DNA from: Eulemur rufifrons
Taxonomy: Eukaryota; Chordata; Mammalia; Primates; Lemuridae
Assembly: GCF_041146395.1 (NCBI RefSeq)
Contig: NC_091012.1
Span: forward strand, 16,234,193-16,298,192
Length of the DNA: 64,000 nucleotides
Direction: 5' to 3'
The position numbers and the translations under genes were made by a program. Of this stretch, positions 37,600 to 49,938 are shown piece by piece (the first letter of the stretch is position 1; each line of letters opens with the position of its first letter). The notes below the pieces were generated by a model, which saw nothing but the letters and a program-made list of their open reading frames with translations, had not been told where the DNA came from and searched no databases.

Positions 37600-37886
37600 G
37601 ACTGGGAGCAATGGCTGACACCTGTAATCTTAGCACTCTGGGAGGCTGAGGTGGGGCAATTACTTGAGGTCAGCAGTTTGACAGCAGCCTGCGCAAGAAC
37701 AAGACCCCGTCACTATGAAAAATAGAAAAATTAGCTAGGCACCATGCAAACGCCTGTAGTCCCAGCTATTCAGGAGGCTGAGGCAGGAGGATTGCTTGAG
37801 CCCAGGAGTTTGAGGCTGCTGTGAGCTACAATGATGTGACTGCACTCTAGCTGGGGTGACAGAGTAAGACTCTGTCTCAAAAAAAA
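37600..37886 (+). mobile_element. Alu SINE, sense, with target-site duplication
   Basis: Alu body with CACCTGTAATCTTAGCACTC, GGAGGCTGAGGCAGGAGG and TGACAGAGTAAGACTCTGTC, ending in an A-run. It is flanked by ATGCTTCA at 37592-37599 and 37889-37896. Confidence 0.92.
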
Positions 37887-37917
37887 GTATGCTTCAATGA
37901 GGAATTATGAACACATT

Positions 37918-38969
37918 GAGGACCCAGAGCTTTCACCTCTCACAAAAAGCACATCAGATAAAGGACTGATAACAAGAATCTATTTAGAACTCAGGAAAAT
38001 CAGCAAGAAAAACTCAAACAACCCTATCAAAAGTGTGCAAATGACATGAGTAGAAATTTTTCAAAAAAAGATATAAGAATGGCTAACAAACATATGAAAA
38101 AATGCTCAACATCCCTAATCATCAGGGAAATGCAAATCAAAACCACAATGAGATATCACTTAACTCCAGTGAGAATGGCCTTTATCAAAAAGTCCCAAAA
38201 CAACACATGTTGGCATGGATGTGGAGAGACAGAAACACTCATACACTGCTGGTGGGACTGCAAACTAGTGCAACCCCTGTGGAAAGCATTATGGAGGTTC
38301 CTTAAACAGATTCAAGTAGACCTACCATTCGATCCACCAATCCCATTATTGGGCATCTACCCAAAGGAACAAAAGTCATTCTATGACAAAGACACCTGTA
38401 CCTGAATGTTTATAGCAGCACAATTCACAATTGCACAGATGTGGAAACAACCCAAATGCCCATCAATTCATGAATGGATTAGTAAATTGTGGTATATGTA
38501 TACCATGGAGTATTACTCAGCTATAAGAAATAACGGTGATATAGAGTCTCTTTTGTTCTCCCGGAGAGAGTTGGAACCCATTGTATTGAGTGACGTATCC
38601 CAAGAATGGAAAAATAAACACCACATGTACTCACCAGCAAATTGGTTTCTCTGATCATCACCTAAATGCACATTTGGCAATCACACCAGTTGGGTATCAG
38701 ACTGAGGTGGTGGGTGGGGGAATGGGATGGGTGTATACCTACATGATGAGTGAGTTGCGCACCGTCTGGGGAATGGTTACTCTTGAATGTGCTGACTCCT
38801 GGGGATGGGGGTGGGGGAAGGGGAATGGGTATAACTACATGATGCAATGCGCACTATCTGGGGAATGGGCACTCTTGAAGCTCTAACTCGGGGGGATGGG
38901 CGGTACATGGGCAATATATATAACCTGAACTTTTATAGCCCCATAATAAGCTGAAATTAAAAAAAAATA
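37918..38969 (+). mobile_element. Young strepsirrhine-type L1, 5'-truncated, sense
   Basis: ORF2 C-terminus with few disruptions ([35 protein letters not shown]) and a 3' UTR with GGGGGATGGGCGGTACATGG and an A-rich end. It is flanked by AACACATT at 37910-37917 and 38970-38977. The stop at 38404-38406 breaks the ORF2 frame. Confidence 0.85.
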
Positions 38970-39769
38970 AACACATTCAAAGCAGATGAAAACAGAAGTC
39001 TCAGCAAAGAGAGAGGATATAAGAAAAGAACCAAATGGAAAGTTTAGAACTGAAAAACATATACAATAACTGAAATAAAAACCTTAATTGATGTGCCAAT
39101 CAGCAGAATGGACAGAATAGAGGACAGAATCAGCGAACTGAAGATAGAGCAATGGAAAAATTCCAATCAGAACATCAGAGAAAAAAAGATAGATAGAAAA
39201 AAATAAGTAAAGCCTGAGGGACAATAGGGCTATAATAAAAGATCTGATATTTCTGTTATCAGAATCCCAGAAGGAGAGCAAAAGAGACTAGGATTGAAAA
39301 TGTATTAAAATAAATTCCTAAAAACCTCCCTAATTGGGCAAAAGACATAAACTTATATAGCACACATATTAAAGAAACCGAGTGAATCCCAAACAGGATA
39401 AACCTAAAGAAATCCATACCAAGATGTGTCATACTCAAAATGGCAGAAAACTAAAGACAAAGATAAATTTTTGAAATCAGTGAAAGAGAAATGACATCTT
39501 ACCTAAAGGAAATAAGAATTCAAATGACAGGGGAATTCCTATCAGAAAACATGGAGGCCAGAAAAGTGGAACAAGAGCTTTCAAGTGCAGAAAATCGTCT
39601 AACTACACCAACTAAATAGCAAGGGAAGAGTGGATTTTAAAGAAATGACCCAGCTATATGGTGCCTGTACGAAACTCACTTCAAATACAGTGATAAAAAT
39701 AGATTGAAAGTACACATGAATGTTCACGGCACCTTTATTTTTAATAGTGAAAAATTGGAAGCACTCTCC

Positions 39770-40620
39770 AGGAGAACCAAAGAGATGCCATATCTCCGTT
39801 ATTTCTTATAGCTGAGTAATATTCCATGGTATACATATACCATATTTTGCTAGTCCATTCATGAACTGATGGGCATTTGGGTTGTTTCCACATCTTTGCA
39901 ATTGTGAATTGGGCTGCTATAAACATTCGGGTGCAGGTGTCTTTTTTATAGAATGACTTTTGTTCTTCTGGGTAGATGCCCAATAATGGGATTGGTGGAT
40001 CGAATGGTAGGTCTACTTGAATCTGTTTGAGGTATCTCCATATTGTTTTCCACAGGGGTTACACTAGTTTGCAGTCCCACCAGCAGTGTATGAGTGTTCC
40101 TGTCTCTCTGCATTCATGCCGACATGTATTGTTTTGGGACTTTTTGATAAAGGCCATTCTCACTGGAGTTAAGTGATATCTCATTGTGGTTTTGATTTGC
40201 ATTTTCCTGATGATTAGAGCTGGAGAACATTTTTTCATATGTTTGTTAGCCATTCTTATATGTTCTTTTGAAAAATTTCTACTCATGTCATTTGCACACT
40301 TTTTGATAGGGTTTTTTGACTTTTTCTTGCTGATTTTCCTGAGTTCTAAATAGATTCTTGTTATCAGTCCTTTATCTGATGTGCAGTATGCGAAAATTTT
40401 TTCCCATTCTGTAGGTTGTCTGTTTACTCTCGTGACTGTTTCTTTGGCTGTGCAGAAGCTTTTTAATTTGATCAGGTCCCATTCATTTATTTTATTGTTG
40501 CTGTGATGGCCTTAGGGGTCTTCCTCATAAATTCTTTGCCTAGGCCAATGTCTGTAAGAGTATTTCCTCCGTTTTCTTCTAGAATTCTAATAGTTTACTA
40601 AGGGTCTTCACGGCTCTTTG
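39770..40620 (-). mobile_element. Young-type L1 fragment, antisense
   Basis: The plus strand is the reverse of the same L1 family as 37918-38969, from the CTCCAGGAGAACC segment into ORF2 (GGGTAGATGCCCAATAATGG; CAGAAGCTTTTTAATTTGAT). It lacks the 3' UTR and A-tail, so it may be the inverted half of an insertion or a truncated rearranged copy. Confidence 0.8.
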
Positions 40621-40869
40621 TTCCACAGTGAGTTTTGTACCAGAGTAGCTATAGATGAACGCGGGAGGTGTAGGTCATTGCTGCATGTGACTGCATTGTC
40701 TGTCTCCTGCCAATGTTTCTCAAAGAGCAAGGACCCAATTGTAAGGAATGAGTATTTCTTTTATTTCAAATTGTTTTCCTGAGTATTTCGTGGCATATTT
40801 GCTTGTATTATTGCAGTATTGCAGTAGTATTGCCGTACTGCAGTATTACTGATGTGATGACAAATTGCT

Positions 40870-41580
40870 TTTAATTTTTTTATGAGTACCTAATAGTTGT
40901 CTCCATTTATGAGGTACATGTGATGTCTTCATAGAGGCATGCAGTGTGCAGTCATCAAATCAGGGTGACTGGACAACCCGTCACCTCAAGCATTTCTCGT
41001 TTCTCTGTGTTAGGAGCATTCCAATTTCACCCTTCTAGTAAATTTAAAGTACACCATAACTTGTTGACTGCAGTCGCCCTGTTGTGCTGTCTTATGTTAG
41101 ATCTTGTGCATTCTGTCTAGCTATATATTTCCACCCGTTAGCCATTCCCACTGTATCCCCACTCTCTGCTACACTTCCTAGCCTGTAGTACTACCATTCT
41201 ACTCTCTAGCACCATGAGAGCAATGGTTTTAATGTTTAGCTCCCACGTGGGAGTCAGAACATGGGAAGTCTGTCTTTCACTGCTTGGCTTATTTCACTTA
41301 ACATAACGTCCTCCAGTTCCATCCGTCTGGCTGCAAATGGCAGGATTTCATTGTTTTTATGGCTGAATAATATTCCATTGTGTGTGTGTACCACATTTCC
41401 TTTATCCATTCATCAGTTGATGGACACTTTGGTTGATCCCAAATCCCAGCTATTGTGACTAGGGCTGCAGTCAGTGCGGGAGTGCAGGGATCTTTTCCAC
41501 ATACTGATTTCCTTTCTTTGGATACATGCCTAGCAGTGGGATGGCTGGGTCATAGGATAGCTCCGTTTTTAGTTTATCTT
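40870..41580 (-). mobile_element. Older L1 3' end, antisense
   Basis: The plus strand has GAGGTACATGTGATG, CATGGGAAGTCTGTC, ATAACGTCCTCCAGTTCC, ATATTCCATTGTGTGTG and GGATACATGCCTAGCAGTGG, the reversed tail of an L1MA/L1PB-like element. Confidence 0.85.
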
Positions 41581-41584
41581 CCTA

Positions 41585-42538
41585 ACATATAACCCTTGAC
41601 TCTTCCCAGCCTGCCAGTAGCTTCCCCTCCTGAATTCTTAGATATTCACAGACCAGCTCCCCCCGGCCGCCGTTAGATGACCCCTTTTGAAACTTCATTG
41701 GCTGTGTTCTTTCTTTCGTCCCCCAGGTAGACATCGCTCTCTGACGCAGCTCGCCATCACCCCATGATTTCCTGTGCTCTTCCTCCACAGTAGCTACGAC
41801 TCGTTTTTCTTCTCCTGTCGAAATCTCATGCCTTTTCCGACTAAGCAGCTATTAACCTCCACTTTTTTACTGCATAGTTCCAGCAAGTTGACCTTCCATT
41901 CCTATTATGCAACTTTTATGTGATTTCTATTTATGTGTTTGCTCCTGTCCCCGGAATAGGGAAGATATTGTGTATTTATCTTTTAATCCCTCCACAGCAC
42001 TCGACACACTTTGTTTTACGTAGGATGCACTATTTCACTGTCTGTGGAATGAAGAGTAATGATTAAAATCACAAATTGTTTTTTTTTTTAATAACTTGAA
42101 GAGGTCGTACTACAGGTCAGAATATTCCCTTTAAGGAAATCATGTTCTGTTGACCATTAGGGATGATAAATATTTTAATACCCGGTGTTTTGGAAACTTA
42201 CTCAGGGATTTAACCATTATGGCATGGATCGATAGGGAACTTAGCTCTTGTTCTGTTCTTTGCTCCACCTTGGCCTCAAAAGTTCATTGTCTTATTGTTT
42301 CATGTAAGGTGTGTTAGCGTTGTACCTCCTATTATAATAATATTTTGCTCAAGTCACTCATTTCTATGTTTATGCAGTGGGTATTTTGGTGTTCATGCAG
42401 TACTCAGTATGTGTTTTATTTGGAATAAATAATGACCATCATTTGAAGTTTAAACTGTACTTCTTTTGGAATGTGTCTGTACGTATTTATAACGTAATGA
42501 AAAGTGGTGGTTTAGAAGTGAACTAGGCTTGTTGTTTT
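41585..42538. other. Unassigned sequence 5' of the SYCP3-like exon
   Basis: No earlier SYCP3-like exon could be found here. No other gene or confident repeat. Confidence 0.4.
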
Positions 42539-42540
42539 AG

Positions 42541-42816
42541 AGTGTCGAGGACCTGGAGGAGGATCATGGAAATCTTATTGGTGAAGGAGGTGAGCTTAGA
42601 AAAGAATTGGCCACGTTGCAAACAAAACTGACGATGGAAACTGTAAGTAATGTATCTGAAACTCAAAACTAAGGATTGATTAAGCACTAAGGTATTGTAT
42701 TGGCTGAATTTTTCATAGTACACAAAGATGAAACAAATGATTAATATTTCTTCCTGTAACAGCAGTGAGAAGAAGTAGCCAGTGTTCATATGATTCTACA
42801 GTCCCTGTTATTCTGA
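42541..42816 (+). pseudogene. SYCP3/XLR/FAM9-like gene, two C-terminal exons
   Basis: Exon 42541-42642 (102 bases, 34 codons) sits between TTGTTTTAG and GTAAGTAA and encodes SVEDLEEDHGNLIGEGG ... LQTKLTMET. This aligns with the C-terminal coiled coil of SYCP3 (SMEELEKNHDNL ... MMET from memory). The next exon, 42763-42816, follows TTCCTGTAACAG and reads Q-stop-EEVASVHMILQSLLF-stop, matching the SYCP3 C-terminal end. The in-frame TGA at 42766-42768 would remove about 16 residues, in a region important for SYCP3 filament assembly. SYCP3 is the lateral-element protein of the synaptonemal complex; XLR and FAM9 are its X-linked relatives. The upstream exons are absent from the preceding 2 kb. Either a truncated gene copy or the 3' end of a rearranged one. 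Confidence 0.75.
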
Positions 42817-42949
42817 TGACACTTTGAAAAACGAAGCTGAACCTGTGTGATAGGATACAGTCGTAAAATGAGCTACATGAAGCCAATGTGGCCTAAAAAG
42901 TCTAGTTTCAATTACTACAGGTTCTTTGTTCATGTGTTTGTTCAGCACC

Positions 42950-43450
42950 AGACCCCATTTCTGTTAAAACTCAAGTAAAAGCTAAAGAGTTCTGTGAGTA
43001 GCAGATGTTCCAAAGTTGTATGCTTCAGGATTTCAGCTCTTGATAGCATTGGGGACTTTGTTTCCCTAGCACTGTCAACTAACTTTTAGCACTAAAGATG
43101 ATTCAACTTTACATTTGGCCTCAGTGGATCTGTGTCAGTCTCAAATGGCAGAAATCACAAGTATGGAAGGTTACACTGTTCTTACTTTAAGAAAAAAGTT
43201 AAAGAAGATAAAATCTATTCTATGTACACTCTTTTGTACAAAATTAGTAAGTTACAAAACCGATTCTAATGCCATAAAACTCCAGAGGAAATATGTTCTG
43301 CGGATTTACAGGACTTAATAAAGGCTATCCAAGTTTGTGCCCCAGAAGAAGTTACACTGCCAAAAATCATTAAGGCCACAGAATAAGATATATAAATGTC
43401 ACTTGTGAGGCATAGATTTGTGAAAATTTCACTTTCACAAAAAAAATTCA
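42950..43450 (+). pseudogene. Unidentified coding-like remnant
   Basis: Successive frames read like decayed protein: LASVDLCQSQMAEITSMEGY near 43120, KEDKIYSMYTLLYKISK near 43205 and PEEICSADLQDLIKAIQV near 43282, with frameshifts and stops between them. An AATAAA is at 43317-43322. It could be a processed pseudogene of a gene I cannot name, or part of the 3' UTR of the SYCP3-like exon just upstream. No function is proposed. Confidence 0.3.
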
Positions 43451-43454
43451 AAAT

Positions 43455-46400
43455 TTCATTTAATGATTTGTGTCCACTGTAATTGATAAATCATGCCTGC
43501 CCCTAGCATAAGTAAAAGTATTTAATTAATGTGTATATGCCTAATGACCTATGGTTCAATATTTTATAACTTTCTGTAGAGACAGAATTTTTTTAAAAGT
43601 GTAATGTTCAGTTAGCTTATGCAGAGTTGCTTTTATATCATCTAAATACGAGAAAAATTAATTCTCTCCCTTTGTCTTTTATAATGTGATTGATGGTTTC
43701 ACACATGAAATATGCAATCTTCAATTGTACGTCTTGCATTTAATGAGCAAAAAGTTGTTTCCGAATTTGATATGAATAAGTCAGTTAAATGTGATCTTTT
43801 GCTGAGTTACTCAAATTGCTTTCATGCTGTTCAAAAATCCACTCCCACTTAGAGAAGACGAGTGACTTTCTCCCGAGTTTCTGCATGTTGACAATTTTTA
43901 TTCTGGCCCCTGAACACACTCTCCACGTCATTTAATTTTTTTTTCCAAATTTTTAAAAACAAGTGCACTCATATTCTATTTTCCAAACTCTGATATCTTA
44001 TATAGGAAGAAGTGAGGCCTCCACCATGAATAAATATTTAATTCTCAGGGTCAATTTACTTCCTGACTTTTGTAAAAGATTTTCCCCTTAATCTAAAGTA
44101 TGTGTTGGAATATGTGTCTTCAGTATGATGTCAAAGTCCTAAGACGTCCCTCATTTGAGAACTTTTGCCAATAGGTACAGACGTGAAATAAATACTCCAG
44201 GGTGTTTTCTGTGCACTTAATTCTCACGAGTATATTCTTTTACCTTTGAGGAATAGAAACCATCACTATTTTGTATTTTATTCAACATTTCTTTTACTGA
44301 AGATGGATGTAGTACATGTTAGTTGGTCTCTGAGTTTTCTCATTATTTCATTATATATCATATATGCTTGCTCTATACGAAGGAGTCAGTGTCCGTGAAC
44401 ACAACCTTCCCCTCATCGCAGTCTCTCAGTGTCTGTGGCGCACAGGCAGCTGACCATTTATCCTGTGATGGCACCACAGAGGAAAACCATCCATTGGATG
44501 AGGAGTTAGCAGCCCCGTGTGGGAGGATTAAGTCCTTTCTTGACACCAGGGCTCCTCAATTAAAAGAATGCCTTACCCCCAATTGTGTGAGACTTTAGCA
44601 GAGACAAACTCAGACATTGGGGTGTGAAGGCAAGAAGGCTTTGCAAACACAGTGGTTGGTGACGGCCTGTAGCTCTTTCATGGCAGAAGGATCCTTAATC
44701 CTACATGGACTGAAGGTGACATGACACTGGGGCCCCAGGGGATACAGCAGAAAGCATGATGTTGTCACATTGCATCTATCACGCAACACACTGGGGACCT
44801 GAGGAAGGGTACGCTATAGCTCATGGCCTAAAGGAGAATCCAGAGCAGGGCTGTGCTCTTCAAACTCTCACAGGGTCTAGGGCTACTCGAAGGTGATACA
44901 GTGCCACCGAGCTTTGACTCCAATTTTTATACACCTGAAATTTTACGCTGGTGACCAGCTAACAAATACCCATGAGATTTCTTCTATGCAGAATTTACTG
45001 TGTCGAAATCCGTCAACATTTGAATGGCCAGGTTACTAGTTTTGTGCAGATATCTAAATAAAGCTTATCCATTTGAAGCTGCAAAACAACTTCATCCCTG
45101 TCTAAGCAGTGAGAGGAGGAGATCAAGGCTGCCCTGGCGTCTGTGCACACAGCCCCTTTATTGCACCCAGACTACAAATGTTCTGAGATGTCAGGTTGAA
45201 CCAGGCAGCCAGTAGCATTTTTGCCCAGATCAATGAGGATCCTCTCAGTGCTGCTCATCCAAAACACATTGACACCAATTAGGTAGTAAGGCTTCCCAAT
45301 CTGGAACCCTCAATTCCTACGTCTGTGTCCCTTAAAACAGATTTGTTCTCATTTCATTGTGAAACACAGTGATGACACTACCTAGGTCACAGGACCATCC
45401 TGAGGGTCAGTGCGGCAGAAATGGGAGGCATCGAGCTCCTGTCTCCCCAGTCTTCCTCCTCACACAAAGGCCATGAAGCCGGGAGTCACCGAGCCAGGCC
45501 TGTGACCTCAGAATGGCTTGTGTCTTCCCGAGATTTCCTACTATGCTAAGCTTGAGTTGAAGACAGTGACCTCCTAAGAACCAACTTCTATCAAAATACC
45601 GAAAGGTCCCCAACAAAGCAGACAGTAAAAACACTCCTCAAGGTGAGAATCTCCGCCTCCCTGTAGTCTACAAAATATGCAAATTAGCAACTCTCTGTCC
45701 TGACCTTGAGTGACAAGTCTCAAGTGCAGAATATCGTGCGCATTTGTTTGTTTAAATGTCTAATGTAGCAGATAAATTTTGACCCCCAAAAGGTACCAAC
45801 TGATATATTTAATTTCTTGTGAGGAAAATGGGATCATTTACTTCTAAGGAATGATAGGATCGTGCATAGTGGGAAGTGCCATAATAACATCTATGGGATA
45901 AGAAAATGAAGAGTATAATCACACAATGGTATGAACATATAAAATGAATAAAAAGGGAGAAGAGGTAAACTTAATACTAAATCCAGGGCAAGGGTTTTTG
46001 AAAATACCAACAGTGCAGTATTGTCTTTCTGAATCATTTGAAACAGGCTTATGTGAAATATTAATTTCAATACCTACCTTTACCTTATAGTGCCGCATTG
46101 TTGCTCCTCAAAATTAAGACTTTGTAAAGGTGATCGTGGAGCTACCTGAATTTCAGTCACATCAGGTATAAAGAGGAAGGACAACCGACCGGCAGGTAAG
46201 GGTTTATGCACGAGATTCCTGAATGGGGAGGACTGCTAGTGCTGTCTCAAGCACCGAAGGTGTAGACATGCCTATGGGCTTAGTTTATTCCTGCTGTCAG
46301 TCCTGTGATGGAATCATCATCTGGCTGCACGGTTAAGTGAACCAGGCTAGAGAGCAACATAAGCTCCCTCATGTGGTCTCGAGGTGCATGTTAGCGTGCA

Positions 46401-46835
46401 GACTGGGGGAAAGGGACCCACTGATAGCATATATTAAATTGTTGATAAAGTTATCAGTGAGGTGACAGAGACTGTTACCCTCTGCATCACGTGCCCCTAT
46501 AAGGTTGGAATATGTTTTACACAATCTTGGATCACCCTTGTAATTACAAAAAAATAATATTGAAAACTATATGACTTGAGGCACATTGTCAAACACACGC
46601 AAGCCAAATTGACTTAAAAAGTCAAGTATTTGCTTTAAAATAATCGAGTGGGCCCGGGCACCACATCAGATTTGGAGAAGGCAATACATAAAACAGATTG
46701 AGCTGCCTTTGGACAGTTGTTGGAGCTAGGTGATCAATACATGGGGCCCTTTATATTTGTCTCTGCAATGTGTACATTTCACAAGTTTCAAGAACCTCTC
46801 AGGTTGTGGAACTGTCAAAAAACACTCCTCCATCG
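43455..46835. other. Unassigned sequence
   Basis: No exon with a family signature was found. The section 44360-45250 looks like an old retroviral-type repeat (AATAAAGCTTATCC near 45057), but I cannot assign it. A CATTTGTTTGTTTAAATGTC stretch near 45743 is unremarkable. Confidence 0.35.
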
Positions 46836-46839
46836 TGGC

Positions 46840-47915
46840 TGGATTAGACAATATGGTGCTAGGTGAAACAAACCGATAGTCGGTCCAGAAGGAGACATAC
46901 TGCATGCTTCCACTTTAATGAGGTAATAAAATAGTCAAATTCATACAAGCAGAAAGTAGAATGGGGACTGCCAGGGGCTGGGTGAGGGGTAAGTGGGAAA
47001 GCAAGGAGCAAGGGACATACAGTTTCAGCCATAGAAGTTGAGAAAGTTCCAGATATTCACCCACTAAAGAATTCAAACGAATCCACAAGAAGAAAACAAC
47101 ACCAGTGAAAAGGTGTTGAACATGAACAGAAGTTTTTCAAAAGAAGATAGACGAATGACAAGCAAACATATGAAAAAATGTTCAACGTCAATAATCATCA
47201 CGGAAATGAAAACCACAACTAGACACCACCTTGGCCCTTCAGAAGGGCCATTATTAAACAGGTAGAAAACAATAGATGTTGGCATGGATGCAGAAAAAGG
47301 AATGCTCATACACTTTCGGTGGGACTGCAAATTAGTACAACCTCAATGGAAACAGTAGGGAGATTCCTCAAAGAAATAAATGTAGACTTACCATTTGACC
47401 CAGAAATCCCACTCCTGGGTCTCTACCCAAAGGAAAAGAAATCATTTTATCAAAAAGACACCTGCACTCGAATGTTTATTGCAGTACAATTGCAACGATA
47501 TGGAATCAACCTAAGTGCCCATCAATTCACGAGCGGTTAAAGAAAATGTGGTTTATAGACGCCATGGAGTACTACTCAGCCACAGAAGGAATGAAGTAAT
47601 GTCTTTTGCAGCAACTTGGATGGAGCTGGAGGCTATTAACGTACGTGAAGTATCTTAACGGAAAAACAAACACCACATGTACTCTCTAAAATTTGGGATC
47701 TAAACAATGGGCACACACAGGCACAGAGAGATGGAAAGGACATTGGAAATCAAGAAGGGGGGAGGTTGGGAGGGGGTGAGGGGTAAAATGTGACCTGTTG
47801 GGTGTAACGAACACTGTTGTGATGGGCACACTAAAAGCCCTGACTTAAGCATTATACAAGGTATCCATGTAACAAAAACATTTGCACTCCCCCAACAGTT
47901 TGAAAAAAAAGTAAA
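46840..47915 (+). mobile_element. L1 3' ends, sense (two adjoining fragments)
   Basis: 46840-47010 is an older L1 tail (GACTGCCAGGGGCTGGGTGA). From about 47070 another L1 follows (ACATATGAAAAAATGTTCAA; TTTGACCCAGAAATCCCACT; GGAGTACTACTCAGCC; CACCACATGTACTCTC), ending in CCCCCAACAGTTTGAAAAAA. Confidence 0.85.
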
Positions 47916-47919
47916 AGAA

Positions 47920-49640
47920 ATATGTTTTCAAGTTACCAAATTTAATATGCTAAAAATCATTTAAAAAAATAATTTCATCTAGGAGATATCATACGCCAGA
48001 CAGTTATTATTAATAAAAATACCTTAATATTTTCTATAGGATATTTTACACTGGAGAAAAGGGAAGAGCACATTTAAATTGAGTATTATTTGGTTTTCTT
48101 ATGTGACCACAATAAAGAGAGAAACGTATCAAATGACATCAAGAACCATGTATAATGTTTTACATACCAAAAGAATTGTCATATACTGTTTTGACATACA
48201 GAGTTTTAATGGAAATGTCATTGCATTAAAGTAAGGTGCCCCTATCTCAATTAATCCCTAAAATTGATTTTTAAACACACTCTGCAAAATTGCTCCCTAA
48301 TGTACACCTGTCCAAAAATTGACCACAGAAACAACTCAGTTCATTTCAGTTTTTAAGTCTTCATTATGAAAAAGAAAAAAAAAAAAAACGTAGCAGAAAG
48401 TTCACTAATTTACCTTTGGAAAGAAATGCACAACCATGGCCAAAGCACTTCCCTAAAAGAGAAGAGGAATTTGTTCTTCTGACTTACTTGTTCCCCATCG
48501 ATAACATACAAATACTTATTGTTCAGGGTTAGTGCAGACGTTGCAAGTAAACAGGCTTTCCGTTCTACCCAGCATGCTCGTTAGATCATTGGCATCTCCA
48601 TATAAGAAATATACAAGGAATATGAGATAGTACATAAGACAGTGTTTATGGCGTGTGCTAACACCCTGTTTCTGTGGTGCAGTGTCCTAGGTTTTACAGA
48701 GTTTCATGGGAGGCGGTTATAAGTTAAATATACAAAGCTCTGAAATCCATTCCCTGGTTAATGAATGGAATCCCTGACTTCACCAAGGGAAGGGATGCAG
48801 CATAACCCATATACTGTTTCACAAATGAGGCTACCATTTCTTCAAAACTGGCAGTAACTAGGACATCTTTCAATCTATCATTGAAATGAGTAGAAACAAG
48901 TGGAAAATGCTTGTAGAATGAGTGCTTTCCACCTCAAGCCCTCCTTATGTCATACCTGCATAAGGACATAAAAGTTTCAGATGCTAGTCATGATAAGATT
49001 AAAGGACATGCATTACTCTATCAGTTATTAATAACTGGAAATGGAATCACGATGATAGTCTCTTTCATTCCTTTTAAAGTGATAATTCCCTTTCTCCTTT
49101 TGCCTCTAAACTGTGCTTCAACAGTAAACATGTTGGTTGCTAAAATAAATGATTATATATATGTGTTACAAGAGAACTGTGTTTCCACCCTATGGAAATA
49201 TGAAATGTACTACCTCTCCTCTGTTGTAAAAATCAACATCTTCAATCAAGTAGACGAGTTGTACTCTGCTTTAAATTTTTTCTCTTTCCTTAATTTTATA
49301 TACATATATATTTTTTTCTCTTGAAGGAATGATTTAAACAATGCTACTGGTTTACAATAGTTATGTTAGCAATCACACATAGGTAGGTAGACTCCAGTTC
49401 TTGGTACTTGGTTTAAGTGTTACCAGGCTCCCACGAAGCAAGAAACCTCACAAGAAGCCGTGTCACATTGTTGAGGAAGTTTGTGTCCAGTGCTCAGCCC
49501 TGCCCCAGTGTTTATCCTCCGTATCTGGCTCCCCGTGGACCGGATGGTCTGACCCCAACCCCACAGGACCCACCGCCTCCCTTCCCACACACCCGCCTCT
49601 TCTCTCCTTCCTCACTCCCCCCCATCACAGAACATGCAGA
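47920..49640. other. Unique AT-rich sequence
   Basis: No gene recognised. An A-run lies near 48369 and a TATATATA/ATACATATATA tract near 49300. Confidence 0.4.
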
Positions 49641-49666
49641 CAGACTTCATTTCACAAGTGGTTGAT

Positions 49667-49672
49667 TTTATT
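49667..49672 (-). terminator. Poly(A) signal of CSAG copy 2
   Basis: AATAAA on the minus strand, about 270 bases after the stop codon, in sequence that copy 1 does not share. Confidence 0.55.
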
Positions 49673-49938
49673 CTCATCGCCACGGTGTACCCGGTTAGTG
49701 AAAGATTCCTCGTCCACACGCTTGGCCATGTCCCGGCAGCCAGACCTCTGGAGACTTCACAGATAGCTCTGAGGTTGCTGGCCTCACTCCGAGGTTACTG
49801 GCTGCTGAGGGTGACACTTGAGGTGGTGGAGCTCTCCCCGCTGTCTGGGGCCTGCTCTGGCTCATTTTGACCACATCCCTCTTCCAGCTGGTGACAAGGG
49901 TTCAATGGTGTTGGCCCTCTCCTCTCCTTGGGTTTCAT

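Larger units (their letters stand above)
36720..39770 (+). mobile_element. Old L1M 5' part, host for two later insertions
   Basis: A 5' UTR/ORF1-like L1 (GGAACCTGGTCTTCCACTCC; CAGGAAAATCTCAACTTGAA) is interrupted by an Alu (37600-37886) and a young L1 (37918-38969). It continues at 38970 with AGCAGATGAAAACAGAAGTC and GGACAGAATAGAGGACAGAA, to about 39770. A (TA)n run (37451-37492) lies inside. Confidence 0.75.

Noticed and set aside
40805..40855. Quasi-palindromic GCAGTATTGCAGTAG / TACTGCAGTATTACTG stretch as a regulatory hairpin
   Set aside because: Short, imperfect and low-complexity; no flanking feature supports a function.
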